Below, one piece after another: positions 35,501-46,905 of a stretch of 64,000 nucleotides of DNA. The first letter of the stretch is position 1, and each line of letters opens with the position of its first letter. The notes below the pieces were generated by a model. It was not told the DNA's origin and ran no database searches. It saw only the letters and a program-made list of their open reading frames with translations. Source of the DNA: Pocillopora verrucosa (lineage: Eukaryota; Cnidaria; Anthozoa; Scleractinia; Pocilloporidae); assembly GCF_036669915.1 (NCBI RefSeq), contig NC_089325.1, forward strand, positions 14,785,868 through 14,849,867, given 5' to 3'. The translations under genes and the position numbers were made by a program.

Positions 35501-36586
35501 AACTTGGGAACAAGCTTAGAGGCCGAAACAAACTGCTCCGACACTAATATTCTTTAGAGTAAAATAGCATCCAAAACCGACTTATTTGAACATTTATTCA
35601 ACTGTATTCGAATGTAAACAGCTCTTTTTGGTCGATATAGGTATGGATCTAAATCGGAATTAATCCATTGTTTTCCTGGCTTTGTTTTGCATTTTGCCTC
35701 TTGTTTTTTGTTATTTATTTGTTGTTGCTGTTGTCTTTTGTTCGGTGTGTGATTAGCTTCATACGAAGAATATTTGCTCCATTTTCAAAGTTCCACTCCT
35801 TACTGATCTGTCGAATAAATATCCCCCTTAATAATACATTATTTTACGTTTATTTTGATGTTGGATCCTAAGCGCTAATGTGTGGAACAAGCACAATGCC
35901 TGTTATGCTCTAATTTTTCTTGAAATATTTTTTCAATTAGCTCACCTGAACAATACAAAACCTTAATTTCGGCTATTTTATCACCAAAAAATGGCTGCAT
36001 CGATTGTAAATTTGAAATGGTTTCGTGGTGTCTATGTTTCGACGATAAATTCTACAACTATTACAAAATTCGAAAACGAAAACACAGCGACTATAAACGT
36101 ACAATTTTTTTGTCTGAACTCTGCGACTGCTGAACTACAACTAACCGACACGACCGATTCGAATATTAATTAGTTAAGACTTAAATTAATTAGTTAAGAC
36201 TTAAATTAATTAGTTAAGACTTAAATTAATTAGTTAAGACTTAAATTAATTAGTTAAGACTTAAATTAATATGCAGTGTTTTGTTCGGCCGTCCTAACGG
36301 ACGGCGTTAATGTTAATGACCAATCGTTCGCCGTAACAGTCTGAATACATCGCGATATCTAAAGTGCAGTGGGCACTATCTGTTTTGCCAATTACAGTAC
36401 CAGCCTTTTTTCTTTTAACAAGCAACCATACTTAATAATCAGCTTTCAAAAACAAAAAAACAAAAAAACAAAAAAAAACATGTAGATGTTAGTCTAGACA
36501 TTTTGCTTACCAGCATCACTCTTTACGTAAATGGCTCTAGTTAGCACAAGAAGAGCAGAATATATCGTAAAACACACTTTCCCCAT
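32580..36586 (-). CDS. C-type lectin receptor, left copy
   Basis: Exons on the minus strand: 36586-36511 (signal peptide, MGKVCFTIYSALLVLTRAIY), 35436-35008 (C-type lectin domain), 34638-34600, five 69-base stalk exons (34203-34135, 33969-33901, 33737-33669, 33506-33438, 33281-33213), and a transmembrane exon 32755-32580. All joins are phase 1, total 354 residues. The lectin domain shows FIGLRKD, WRWLSDN, WPWA, ENCAQM and YNDVSC, but QPS where carbohydrate-binding domains have EPN or QPD. The stalk is Ser/Thr-rich, so probably O-glycosylated. The last exon has a hydrophobic span starting LVVIVVVLLAIFILLLVV, followed by basic FFRRRRRHDKQC. The AG expected before that exon is replaced by TG, so this copy may be secreted or mis-spliced. 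The tail exons at 28,743-30,172 probably belong to the same gene. Confidence 0.75.
33213..34203 (-). repeat. Tandem array of five stalk exons with their introns
   Basis: Five units with periods of 234, 232, 231 and 225 bases, each with one 69-base phase 1-1 exon encoding 23 residues of the type GWNDGSQASTTARxKGPST plus a short end. The intron parts repeat too (ACATATAAAAATTGTACAAA and AATGGTAATAACC). The right arm has one such exon (61199-61267). Because each exon is symmetrical in phase and a multiple of three, copies can be gained or lost without breaking the frame. Confidence 0.9.
36165..36271 (+). repeat. 20-bp minisatellite
   Basis: Five copies plus a partial of AATTAATTAGTTAAGACTTA in tandem, in the intron between the signal-peptide and lectin exons of the left lectin gene. 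It is absent at the mirror position in the right arm. The units are nearly identical and have no spacers, so it is not a CRISPR array. Confidence 0.95.
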
Positions 36587-37811
36587 TTCAACAAGCAACT
36601 GTCTCCCTCAGTGTGCTCAAGCTTTAAAAACAAAACTGTTTGCAAATCGCGGTATGATATGTGTATCAGGTCCTTCAGTTCCGCACTTGTAAACATGTAA
36701 TTTCGTCCAAGTCGAGTTAAGACAAGATTGTCAAAATCAAACACACGCACGTGTATCAAGCACGAATGTAGTTTTTCTCTTTCAGTATCTGAAAAATAAT
36801 CTTTGTTTTCTCTATGATTAGCTTATAGCAGCTGATTTTTCAGTTTAGTCCTCGTAAATCAGCTTTATCTCCTTTTTCTACGATTTCCTTCAGAGTTTAT
36901 CAGCATAAACCTTGTTGTGTTTAGTCTGAAACGAGTCTGAGATTTCTCAGACTACTTTTAGCACTTTCTATTCTATTTCTATTGTTGGACAAAAATGAAA
37001 GTTCTGTTTAAGCTCTGAATGATAAAAAATGAGAATGATTACGATGTAGACGCTTTAATGACGTTTACGATTATTACTAGACCTTTTTTTTATTTTGATA
37101 TACATAAGTGAAAGAATCAAAGAGGACGCATCGATTCTCTGTTACTCTGGGTTTCGCGCCTAAGCGCTCGTCAGACAGAACTTTATTCAATGAAGAACAT
37201 ACCTCCTTATATACAAATTAGATGAGTAGCTAATTACTTCACTAATTAATTTTAATTTTCCTGCACGACTGTCCGACATGCACGATTGAAAAGCAAGTCA
37301 ACCTCTTCTTTAAAAATTTCCGTTTTCAGAGTTGTGCAAAATGTCATCTGTTCTCAGCTTTTTACGGTTTTCATAATTCAAGGTAATGGTAAAACATTGT
37401 TCTATTGATTTGTCAAATTTCTTCGGAAAAACTACGCTAATTATGTGCAAAATAAATTTTAATTTGTATGCTTATTTAGAATTCATTAATATATCATTAC
37501 TTGTACTCGTGATTGTAAGACAGAAATGCCAGGATGTTAGCTTTCGTTTTCTCTCTTCAGCACTTTCTCTCATTCTCCTATTTCAGTTACGCGTGTTTGA
37601 GAGAGTTGTTCGTTATGGAAAATTCTTGACAAAGTTCTCCTTTCAAAATAATCTCTGTTGGGAGTCTTTTAATACTTCCGTTGAGTTTTAAGTACGTGCT
37701 CTTTTGCATAGTTGACTGATTACATGGATAACTCAAAATAAAAAGTGAAGGAGACTAGAGTTAATATATAAAGACACATGAAAAGGAAAATTCCCCATGA
37801 TAGACCTAAAT
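36587..37811. other. Non-coding part of the left arm
   Basis: Upstream region of the left lectin gene, then a tract homologous in inverse orientation to parts of 54,750-54,960, 56,150-56,240 and 58,020-58,830. No coding exon recognised. Confidence 0.4.
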
Positions 37812-38023
37812 TTAGATATGAAACAAATGAAAACACAATGAAAGGCACCTATATTGTTTATGGTCGCTCCGATGTCTTCGAAAGAACATAAGTCCGAAAG
37901 CGACTACAAGGATCAGAATAAAAATGGCCAGTAGCACCACAACAATCACAATCAGGTTAGGTTTGTTAGCATGTACATCGTCTGCCAAGGGATATTCAGT
38001 GATAGTATTCCCAAACGTGACCC
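37812..38023 (-). pseudogene. Orphan transmembrane exon of the lectin-receptor family, left arm
   Basis: A 212-base open exon with a good acceptor (AATTAAG before GGGTCACG) encodes the same block as the last exon of the lectin genes: NTITEYPLADDVHA, a hydrophobic span IVIVVVLLAIFILILVVAFG, basic FFRRHRSDHKQY and a short end to TAA at 37812-37814. No lectin or stalk exons lie upstream on this strand before GPCR-1, so it is a stranded exon from a partial duplication. It remains open, which argues for recent origin or for use in an unseen transcript. Its mirror copy is at 53816-54027, with identical length. Confidence 0.8.
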
Positions 38024-38106
38024 CTTAATTTCGATAAAATGTGTAGCTGCTGAAAGGCAAAATTATATTACAGATCAGATCGTAGGAGTTCAACGGCGTC
38101 AAAACA

Positions 38107-38255
38107 CAGTGCCGTAGCAGGGTTAAAATTATTGGGGGGGCCCACCACGAGCGCCAAAGTCACGAAGTTTTAGGGAGTCCGGGGGAATGCTCCTCCGGGA
38201 AATTTTTATTGGGGGGGCCCGGGCCCCCCCGGCCCCTCCCCACGCTACGGCATTG
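38107..38255. mobile_element. Small GC-rich MITE, hAT-like ends, left arm only
   Basis: 149 bp with terminal inverted repeats CAGTGCCGTAGC and GCTACGGCATTG (one mismatch) and G/C-rich interior runs. It is flanked by AAACA on both sides (38102-38106, 38256-38260). The mirror site in the right arm near 53,735 is continuous (TTCGCCATGTTTTGACGCC), i.e. empty. CAGTG-type ends suggest hAT, although an 8-bp duplication would then be expected. Confidence 0.8.
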
Positions 38256-38726
38256 AAACATGGTGAAGCAGGTCAAGTACTTGTGACATCTTTGAACAAA
38301 GAAGACATTGCTAATATTGTTGAAAATAGCTTTTCTTTCTTAGTTCTATGATTTCCAATAACTTTTAACAATTTCAAGTTTAATATCTCGCCGAAGAACA
38401 GCTTTGCTACACGACATCTCGAGCCCAAAAAAAATTTTAATTTTTAATCAATTCGCATGTCTTTTTGTATGTTACTTCAGCTGCCCTGTTTGTCATTCAA
38501 ATTAAAATGACAGTTGATAAAAAGAAAAAAATTAAATCAATAAACGAAATGAAATGACTGGAAGGGAAATCTTGGTTTCAGGTTTCCGTTTGGGAAACGC
38601 ATTAGAGGCGTTTGGGGAAAAAATCCCTTTTACTCAAGGCAATCTTTATTTCTATGTCTCTGAGAGATAATATCATTCAGTGAGCCACCATTGATTGAAA
38701 TATTCATAAGTTATATTACAGAGATG

Positions 38727-38728
<2 letters not shown>

Positions 38729-38775
<47 letters not shown>

Positions 38776-38780
38776 TATAC
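38729..38780. repeat. (AT)n microsatellite
   Basis: Long AT dinucleotide run in the left arm; the mirror position (about 53,205-53,230) has a shorter one. Confidence 0.9.
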
Positions 38781-39119
38781 ATCATAAAACAACTTTACAA
38801 ATATAGTTTCAGCATGAGTAATTGGCAGTAATTAGCATAACACCAGCACCAACTATCATAATTTATTCATCACATTTTACTAAAACTCATGAGGGGAAAT
38901 AAAAATTTAGAGGGCTGAACCTTTTGTCGAAGAAATTTCAATAATCCTTTGTTAGATCTGATACGGTTTTATGTTCGTTTGTAATCTTTCTGGGATTGTA
39001 CTGAGAATCAATATCATATAATTTTTAGGCTATTTGTCAGAGCTAGCCATCTAAATTTGTTTCTGTTTGTGCGGATACAAATCTTCCACACTCCGCGATT
39101 CCTGATCCCTGGTACGTGA

Positions 39120-42100
39120 TCATGAACGCTTATTTGAGGTTGTCACAGGTACCCCAACTTTGAATTTATTGCAAAAACAACAGCATTTAGATTTTAAAAG
39201 TTTTATGATTTCGCCTTTGAGCTCTCTGTTGAAAACGCCATATATTATCGGGCTGATGGCGGTAGTGCTACCAATAACAATGCTATAAAACACGTAAACA
39301 AGGCGAGGAGCGAAAAATTGACCAAGAAATACTCCAACTAAATCGATGACATAAAATGGCGTCCAGCAAATCGTGTAACTCAGTAGGTCAGCATTAGATT
39401 CCATCCACCAAAACCACCTCGGTCGAGAGGGACTGAGATGGAATATTTAATGACATAACCGAAGATTCTCGGAAATCCGCAAGTGATGTAGCCGAACATC
39501 CGAAGCTGTAAATCCCATGATTCTTGAGGAACAAACAGAAACAGCATAGCGAGAATTTTAAGTCGCGAACCATTGATGGTAGACATGCAGATAATTTAGG
39601 ATACGTAAATTCTGTTGATGAGGCGCATAAACTTATTGCGGAATTTGAAACAGGATTGACGACGAAGTTTTCTTTCTTTAAAGCTGTCAAAGGTTTCGGG
39701 AACACCGGTGTATATATATATATATATATATATATATTGATATAGCTCTTTGACATTACAAAGCTTTGCTATCGCTATTGTGCATTCTCACTAGTTTATC
39801 TAGTTCAAGTTCTACCACAATTGTGGAATCATTCGGATTAATTTAATGCTTACACCTCCTTCCTTGGACAGAAGTCACAAAATACTGGGGGAAGATGCAT
39901 GAGATATTTAAGGAGCAAAAATTCGTTTTTTACTGGTGTGCCTTTCCTAATTTTGGGAAGGAAAGTGCAATTGCCAGCACGGCATAGATAGAACAGCTGG
40001 AGAGAAAAAGAAACGAAAAGATGCAGAAGAAGTACTGTATATAATAATTTCTTTATATCCTCAACCTTTGTGTTTCTGTCAACTATGGCTTGCTAATTCA
40101 AAAGGTCAAATACATGAATGGGTCATATGACATTGATCTCAGAATACTTTTATGACAAACGTGATAACAGTTCAATCTTGACTAAATTGAAGATGGTTTA
40201 GAAGTTAACAATTATAAGAACTTTTCACTAACATATGCTGCTGACAAAGGAGAAAATATATGCAATTCTGCATTTTTTGCTTTCTATCAAGCAATCATAT
40301 GTTGGCTCCTTATCACACTATGACACTTCTGTTTTGTCACATTCCAAAAAATAACTTGAGAAATACACTGTCACTCATCTTACACTGTTATATTTACCTA
40401 TTACAGAAGGCTGGAAACAAAGATTTTGTTTTCAAGAAAATAAGATTTTGTTTTCAAGAAAATAAGATTTCTTGTCCAAGACACAAGGAAGTTTGACTGC
40501 AAAGCACATATAAAAATGCGAGAAATTTTTTTTTTCAGAGAACTAGGTAGTTCTACTCATGTATAAACAGAACAAATCCAATTTAATAAATCAGATATGC
40601 GGCATGACTCCTTTTCTTCCATCCCCACTCAAAACAAGCAAACACACCTATAGAGGTTCCAGTCTGGTCTGCAAATGAAAAGGAGGAAGGTGATCACTGC
40701 AAAATTAAGCATTAGGGTTCTTATTTATAACATATTGATTATTGTATACTGATATCTAGAAATTAAGGTTGCAAGTAGCAGCCAGCTGAGTTATAGTTTG
40801 AGTTTTATCAAGTCCATTACTTTGTTAAATTTAGAGTAACCTTGTCTTGAGAGAGGAAAATTGAGGAGCTGTAATATACTAATCATCAATTAGGGACCAC
40901 AAAGAAAAATTTATTTATAGAGACTTTTGAAGGAGAGGGGTAAGACTTGTGACAAGCTGGCAGACATATAGATAAACTTTACTGCTAAATGGGTTACAAT
41001 ACAAAGTGTTCAGTATTTGGATCAGCTATGGCTCAACTTAAACTTTGCTTTAGCTTCAAGTTTAATCCTTTGTGGTTTCCTTTCTCTGTGTTTATTTTTC
41101 AAGTTATGTACACAGAAGAACACAAAAATGACAAGGAATGCTTTTGAATATCAAGAGGCTGGAATAAGCAAGAAACCAAAACTGAATTTTAAACAGTACA
41201 AAGTTAATTTGATCTTCCAATGTTATTTAATTTTAACCATAGAATTTGCTATTTAAATTTATCCCCTCCATTTTTCTGGGTATTGTGAGCAAAAACAAAC
41301 AATTATCACAAAATGCATGGTATACAATGGTTTGATTCACCAATGTGGCAAAGGCCTTTCACTGTCTATCCATAAAAAGGGAAATAGTTTGTAAACTTTA
41401 AGACATTCTGCATGTTGAGTGTATACTTATTCATCCATGTGAAATTAAAGGTTACTTGAAATAAATGTGAAAGATTTATAGGATTTTCAGACCCCTGATA
41501 ACAATTACTAATGTGCTGATTTGTTGTACTTAAAGGTTATGATTTTAGCGGAAATAGTGGAAGAAATTTCTGGACCTGGAATTTTGTTGCAAATGTTTGT
41601 TTAAATCAGTTTAAGTCAGTTAAAAACTCTCCTGTTTCAAGATTACATGATTACCACACCAGAACCTTTTGTATTCTATATTATGCACCATGTTATGATT
41701 ATGGTTTCAATAATAAAAGGTGCTGACTCAAGAACTTTCCAAAATATCTCTACATACAAAGAAATAGATTGTGGTTATGTACTCCGAATAGCAGGTCACA
41801 TCAGTCTTCTGTAAGGAAGTAGCAGAAATTTCTGTGGTGGTTTTGGTGGATGGAGAGAAACATCCACCAAAACCACTTTATCCTATGTGTTAAGAGTTAT
41901 GATAATCATTATGAACGTTTGGTCGGTCAGCAATTGTGCACCATTAAAAATAATTAGCCAGAGCACTAACTGCTAATTAGTGGTATAAATCTTTTGTCTC
42001 CCTGAACATCTAACAATGGCTATAGATAAAATTTAAAAAATATATTGTTATGGTTTTGGTCAAAGTTTTGGTGGATGTTCCCTAATGACATCCACCAAAA

Positions 42101-43124
42101 CTACCTAACATCTAAGCACCTTTTAAATACGTGAAATATCTGCATAAAATTGCGTAAAATGTTTTATAATACTACAATCGAACAATAAATTAATACTTAC
42201 CATTTCTTTAGTAAAAAGTTTTCACGCAATTTCCCAAACAAATAATACATTTGGGTCATCGGGATAAGTCGGCATGTTGTCGTAGCTTCGTAATTTTTTT
42301 CCATCATTCCATCTCAGTCCCTCTCGACCAAGGTGGTTTTGGTGGATGGAATCTAATGCTGACCAACTCAGTACGATAGCAAACAAAAGTTTTGTTACTT
42401 TAATTTCCTTCGCTGAAATTCCGCTGCCGCTTCCATTTCCACCTCCATGGTGTCTCAGTAATGCGTTGTGTTCTTTCACTCTTTGGTAAATCTTGAAATA
42501 ACAACAAGAAATGATAAGATATGGAAGCTGAATGTTAAAGAAACCTGTCAAAAAAGCGTTCGCCAGATTCAGCTTCGTCACATCATAGATACAAACCCCC
42601 TTTCCGGGATGAAATTTAAACTTGTTGCCGAGAAGCATGTAAGATACAGGAAAATTTCCAGCCAAGATCCATGACACAGCGATCGATATGTAAGCGTTCC
42701 TCTTTGTAAAGTACTTGCGATGAAGGTTCGATTTTACCATGAGGAAATATCGATTGATTGCAATTAGGGCCATGGAATAAATGGAACCTGTGGCTAACAT
42801 GGCAGTAATGAATCCTACAAATTGGCAGATAGCGTCACCAAATGTCGGCGTTCCTTTTAATACTACTTCGGGGATAAAAATCCAGATGGATAATGACAAC
42901 AATAACTCCATCGCACTCAAAGAAGCTACGTAAAAGTTAGAGATAGTTCTTAGCGATGGAGTCAGGCTTATGACCAGGAGAACAAGAAAATTCCCGCAGA
43001 CACCGATTAAACCTATTAGCAGAAACACAACCAGTTCTGTGAAAATCTCGGCTTTTGTTCTCGTTGCTAACTGCAAAGTGAACATTTTACTTCGATTTAG
43101 CTGAGCTTCGTTGTCTGCAAACAT
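39120..43124 (-). pseudogene. Rhodopsin-like GPCR (GPCR-1), left copy, disrupted by a transposon
   Basis: The N-terminal part (43124-42374, starting MFADNEAQLNRSKMF) covers TM1 to the start of TM6. The C-terminal part (39385-39120) resumes with SYTICWTPF and runs to the stop. The two are separated by the element at 39386-42364, inserted inside TM6. Outside the break the copy matches the intact right-arm gene (51846-52862) with about 11 differences in 338 residues and no other frame damage, so the insertion is probably recent. Class A features: Cys in TM3 (AICQFV), NRY at the end of TM3, CWTPF in TM6 and SPIIY in place of NPxxY. Unless the element is spliced out, a functional receptor is unlikely. 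Confidence 0.9.
39386..42364. mobile_element. DNA transposon insertion with 59-bp terminal inverted repeats, Mutator-like size of target duplication
   Basis: The ends are inverse copies over 59 bp with one mismatch, starting GGTCAGCATTAGATTCCATC. The 9-bp AACTCAGTA occurs once on each side (39377-39385 and 42365-42373) and once in the uninterrupted right-arm gene, so it is a target-site duplication. Nine bases and long inverted repeats fit the Mutator/MULE superfamily best. The word GGTTTTGGTGGATG or close variants of it recurs in the ends and as inner inverted pairs at about 41,837-41,876 and 42,065-42,101. No transposase was recognised. A plus-strand frame at 39,524-39,745 (GRHADNLGYVNSVDEAHKLI) is unidentified. 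Probably non-autonomous. Confidence 0.9.
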
Positions 43125-45101
43125 CTCAGTTGGATTCTCCTTTTCTATTACCAGCCGGGCAAACTATTGAACAAGACTGAGATAAAACATTGATAAACGT
43201 TATATAAAATATGCAAAGTGTTTCGAGCCATAGGTTACGACAAATGCCTTTAACTTGAAATATATAGGAAATTCTTCGTCAAAGAGGAAGACCGAGGGAG
43301 CGCAATATTGGCATGAAATGGATATTTTATGAAACGGATTTTAAAATGTCAAACACAGGAATTCAGGAAAAAGGTTTTCTAGAAGAGCAAACCTTTAGTG
43401 AGCGAGGATGCCAGCTATCTTTTGTAAGAAACCCTACGCGTGAACTCTTTACGCCTCAGGGGTTATGATCTTGGGTTGTTTGCTCATACCTAAATTTAAT
43501 CACAAAAACAATGACTTAGCGCAACAAGGAACTTAACGCCAATTGTACACAAAGTTAAGGTCTATAATTTGCAAGATCATTCACAGAGAAGGACATGACT
43601 AAAGCTATCAGCTGATAGAATTAATTGATTATGAACTGCCTCTTCCCCAAATGTCTTCTCCAAGTTGTCCATAATAAATGCGACAGTTAGCATAATTATG
43701 TTTTATTTTTCTTTTTCAGTTCTACCTTGGACAGACTACACGCTACTGTCATGCGATTACTATTGTTTTAGGGACGCACAATGGGATCGGAGCAAATTTT
43801 TTTCCTTGATATAATTTTTTCTTTCACGTCAATCTGATTGTTCGTCTGTACTTTAAATGACTGGTCGGGAAATGGCCAGAGTATGTCATGAGTATTCCGT
43901 GAAGTGCGCAAAGTAGTTTTCCTTTTTAGTTTTCCTTTTTCTTTTCGTTGATGATTCGCTTGCTCTTTAATTTAGGTTACTTTCAATTAAACTTAGATCC
44001 TGGAAGTGTTTCCGTTAAGTCTTGGGAAAAATTACATTTGATCAAATTTTCATAAAGATTTAAGAAATATGTCAAAATGAAAATATGAAATCCGTTGATT
44101 AGCGAGGGTTCTTTGGAAATAGTGAACCCTTGAAAGAGTTATCAACGTACTTTTCTCCTCAAAATAACGACCAAATTTTCATCGTACCAGTTTAGACAAG
44201 CAAATCACAGCGCAAAATATAATGTATATGACATCAAAAGGTTTTCCAGAAACATGTCACTTACCTCAATCGGTTCTTTTAACAGAGGACGTCTTTCGAT
44301 ATCGTTGAACAGTGAAAAGATTGCTTACTTTTTGGTCAATAACTTCACTTTAATAGAACCATGGATTTCATCAATTTTTGATGACTTTGAGTTAAAATTC
44401 ACTCGCTGAACAACAGCTTTCGCTACGTGAGGTCGCTAGTCGAAGCACAAGTAATTAATTCGAAACTAAGTTTATTTCACCTGTCGAACATGATTCAAAT
44501 AGTGCTGACAGTTGGTAAACATGGATGAGAAAACAACTGAGGGAACGAATTAGTTGAAATGGAAATCTAGGTTCAGGTTTCCCCCTGTTTTATAGCTGCG
44601 ATTTAGTAAGAGTTTCAATATTCTTTTGTTATTTTGTTCTTATATTTTGACTTAGTCGAGGAACAGTTCTTTCTTGCTTAAAGTAATTTATAATTTTAAT
44701 TTTTCCCTTTTCTTTACCTCTTAACATAATTACATGATTCACTTAGCTTTCATCAATAGAAATTAGTGGAAGTTGTATTAAATAGATTCAATATGCACAG
44801 TCACAGAGTACTTTACCTCGCGGATATAGTTTCAGTACAGACAATTTTAATCGCTATTTGCATAATAAGAACGGCCCACTGTAATGTTTTATTCATCACA
44901 CACAAATTTCTCTGACTCAGGGGAAATGAAATAATTACACAAAAAAAGCTTGCGAAAAAACACATTAATTAAGAGTCATATTGTTTGTTAATAACTGTCC
45001 AATTTTGCATCCGTCAACATTTTTTTCAAAGATCGAGGCCGAGGCTGATTATTTTTTATCTGACATCTTAGTTTCTTTAGTTCTGGGTTGGGTACTTTCG
45101 C
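43125..45101. other. Left-arm spacer between GPCR-1 and GPCR-2
   Basis: Mirror of 49,876-51,773. It contains the counterpart (ending near 44,265) of the presumed 5' non-coding exon of GPCR-1 described at 50,712. No coding sequence recognised. Confidence 0.5.
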
Positions 45102-46070
45102 TCAACGTGGCAGTATTACATGGTTTTTCCTGTTGCCTAACCTAACAATCCTGTTAAACTCCGTTTTAAACTCGCGGTTGAAAAACGCATAAACGACAGG
45201 ATTCACAGCGCTGTTGACGCCAACCATGTATGAATATAGCTGGTAGACTTGACGAGGGAAAGTGTACTTTCCAGTAAACAACTCTGTAGTGTCAACAATC
45301 AACACTGGAAGCCAACACAAAACGTAAAAGACAACAACAATAAACAGAAGTCTTGTAACGTTTAGATCTTTGGCAGAAATCCTTGGAGAATTATTGGGTC
45401 TGTTAGTCAGATTAGCTTTGTGTTTCCGAATTGTCAGAAATATCCTGAAATAACTGGAAGAGATTATGCTAAATGTAAACAAGGCGAATGTCATATTCAA
45501 GGCGAGCCCCTCTGCAACACTGACGTCATCGAGGTCATAAATGCAACAGAATTTTCCCGGATGGTAGCGGAAGTTTCCTTTCAACAGGAAGTAAATTGGC
45601 CAGACGAAGGCGGCTAGCCAGGCGAGTGACAAAGAAGTCAACACTGGTTTCACTTTGAAATACTCTCTGTATAGGTTAGGCCGCACAACTTTGAAATAAC
45701 GATTTACAGAAGTTAAAGTCAGAATGAAAAGCGACGCTGATCCTAGCGTTGTAGCAGTGTAACCGTGATACGAACATGACGCTTCGCTGTAAGGCCAGCG
45801 ACCCGCGATCAAAACGCTCAAGGACAGCGGCATAACGAGGAATGACATGAGCACAACGGTCAAAGCCAAGGCCGTAATGTAGTAATTTGGCGTGGTGCGC
45901 AGGCGTGGATTTCGCTTGACTGCCCATAAAACCAATGCGTTGCCTAGAAACGCAATCAACATCACCATCACCATAGGAAAGCTCTCCAAAGTAATCTGTA
46001 ACCACCCTCTCTGCAAAAGGGAACGCGCCATTTGGAGCGACTGTGAAGAGAGATTGACTGGAACGGGCAT
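45102..46070 (-). CDS. Rhodopsin-like GPCR (GPCR-2), left copy
   Basis: An intronless 322-residue frame starts at MPVPVNLSSQ; the frame stays open upstream but without a further ATG. It has seven hydrophobic segments with class A marks: GN in TM1 (Asn44), TM3 Cys in EASCSYHGY, NRY in place of DRY, extracellular-loop Cys in GKFCCIYD, CWLP in TM6, and NPVVY in TM7. The ligand is unknown; the overall look is of the amine/melatonin-like cnidarian expansion, which I cannot resolve further. It differs from the right copy at about 7 of 322 residues. One change is at position 72, where the near-invariant TM2 aspartate (LTDVLMS) is valine (LTVVLMS). That residue binds the allosteric sodium ion in class A receptors, so signalling may be altered. 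A presumed non-coding 5' exon ends at 46767. Confidence 0.9.
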   Translation of the reverse strand: MPVPVNLSSQSLQMARSLLQRGWLQITLESFPMVMVMLIAFLGNALVLWAVKRNPRLRTTPNYYITALALTVVLMSFLVMPLSLSVLIAGRWPYSEASCSYHGYTATTLGSASLFILTLTSVNRYFKVVRPNLYREYFKVKPVLTSLSLAWLAAFVWPIYFLLKGNFRYHPGKFCCIYDLDDVSVAEGLALNMTFALFTFSIISSSYFRIFLTIRKHKANLTNRPNNSPRISAKDLNVTRLLFIVVVFYVLCWLPVLIVDTTELFTGKYTFPRQVYQLYSYMVGVNSAVNPVVYAFFNREFKTEFNRIVRLGNRKNHVILPR

Positions 46071-46905
46071 TGTAATCTTTCCTAGGCTGCCTCGTGTAAA
46101 AAACGTGATTTGTGCAACGATGGTTGGAAAAAAACGTTTTCTGTGCACTGGCGTAGTAAAAATAATTGTGATTCTCAGCTAGCTATAAAAAAGTCAAAAT
46201 GAAAATAGAAGTAATTAAAAAAAAAAGAATGAGCTGTGAGACCAGATTATAAATCAAGGCTTACAATAGATCTATAAGGAAGACCTCCACGATTTAACTG
46301 GTTTATCTTTAAATTGAAATCTCTAATTCATAGCATAGAGACAATACCTCAAAGAAATATGGCTTGATAATATCAAAGAGGAACCTTTGAAATCTAAACA
46401 AAAGATCCAGGCGGATTCCCGATTCCGGGAAAATTTCGTCTTAGTTTCTACATGCTCAGTATCTGTGAATATGTGCTATACACAAAGCTATCATGCAGTC
46501 TAAAAGCTTGCCGATCTAAATGTACGAATGAATCTACTTTTATTTTAAAACTCTAAGTAAACCATACTATTCTTTGGTCTTACAGCTCATCTTAGACGAT
46601 AATGTTTAAATAATCTTAGCTTACGACAAAGAGGCCACTTCTTACGCTATTCAGAATTTCAAAGAGATCAAGAATAAAATCTCTGTCACTTTTGCCCCCC
46701 TTCCTATGTATTTCAAACGCGGAAAAGCTGATATTTTCATGCTACCGAAGTGAACACTTTACTTACCTTTGCAGCTCTGTCGTCTAAAACTTAAACACTT
46801 TTCCAATGCGACAAAAATAATAGTTCCATAAATTTAAAAAAATCAGTGTGATGGCTCCAGGGTTCCATTCAGTTAATTGAAATCTTGGTGCCTATAAATA
46901 GCTAT

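Larger units (their letters stand above)
31178..46905 (-). repeat. Left arm of the large inverted duplication
   Basis: Coding and non-coding sequence here reappears in inverse orientation at about 48,067-63,200. Mirror coordinates add to a nearly constant value near the centre: GPCR-2 starts and stops both sum to 94,977 and GPCR-1 starts to 94,970. The sum shifts further out because of insertions. The inner edge is near CCTATAAATAGC (46,891). The outer edge is near 31,178, where an inverted-repeat element begins. Confidence 0.85.

Noticed and set aside
36165-36271. CRISPR-like direct repeats
   Set aside because: The 20-bp units are contiguous without spacers: a minisatellite in an animal intron.
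42468-42674. Plus-strand open frame inside left GPCR-1 (and the matching minus-strand frame at 52,296-52,502)
   Set aside because: Antisense shadow of the GPCR; its conservation between arms follows from the receptor coding sequence.
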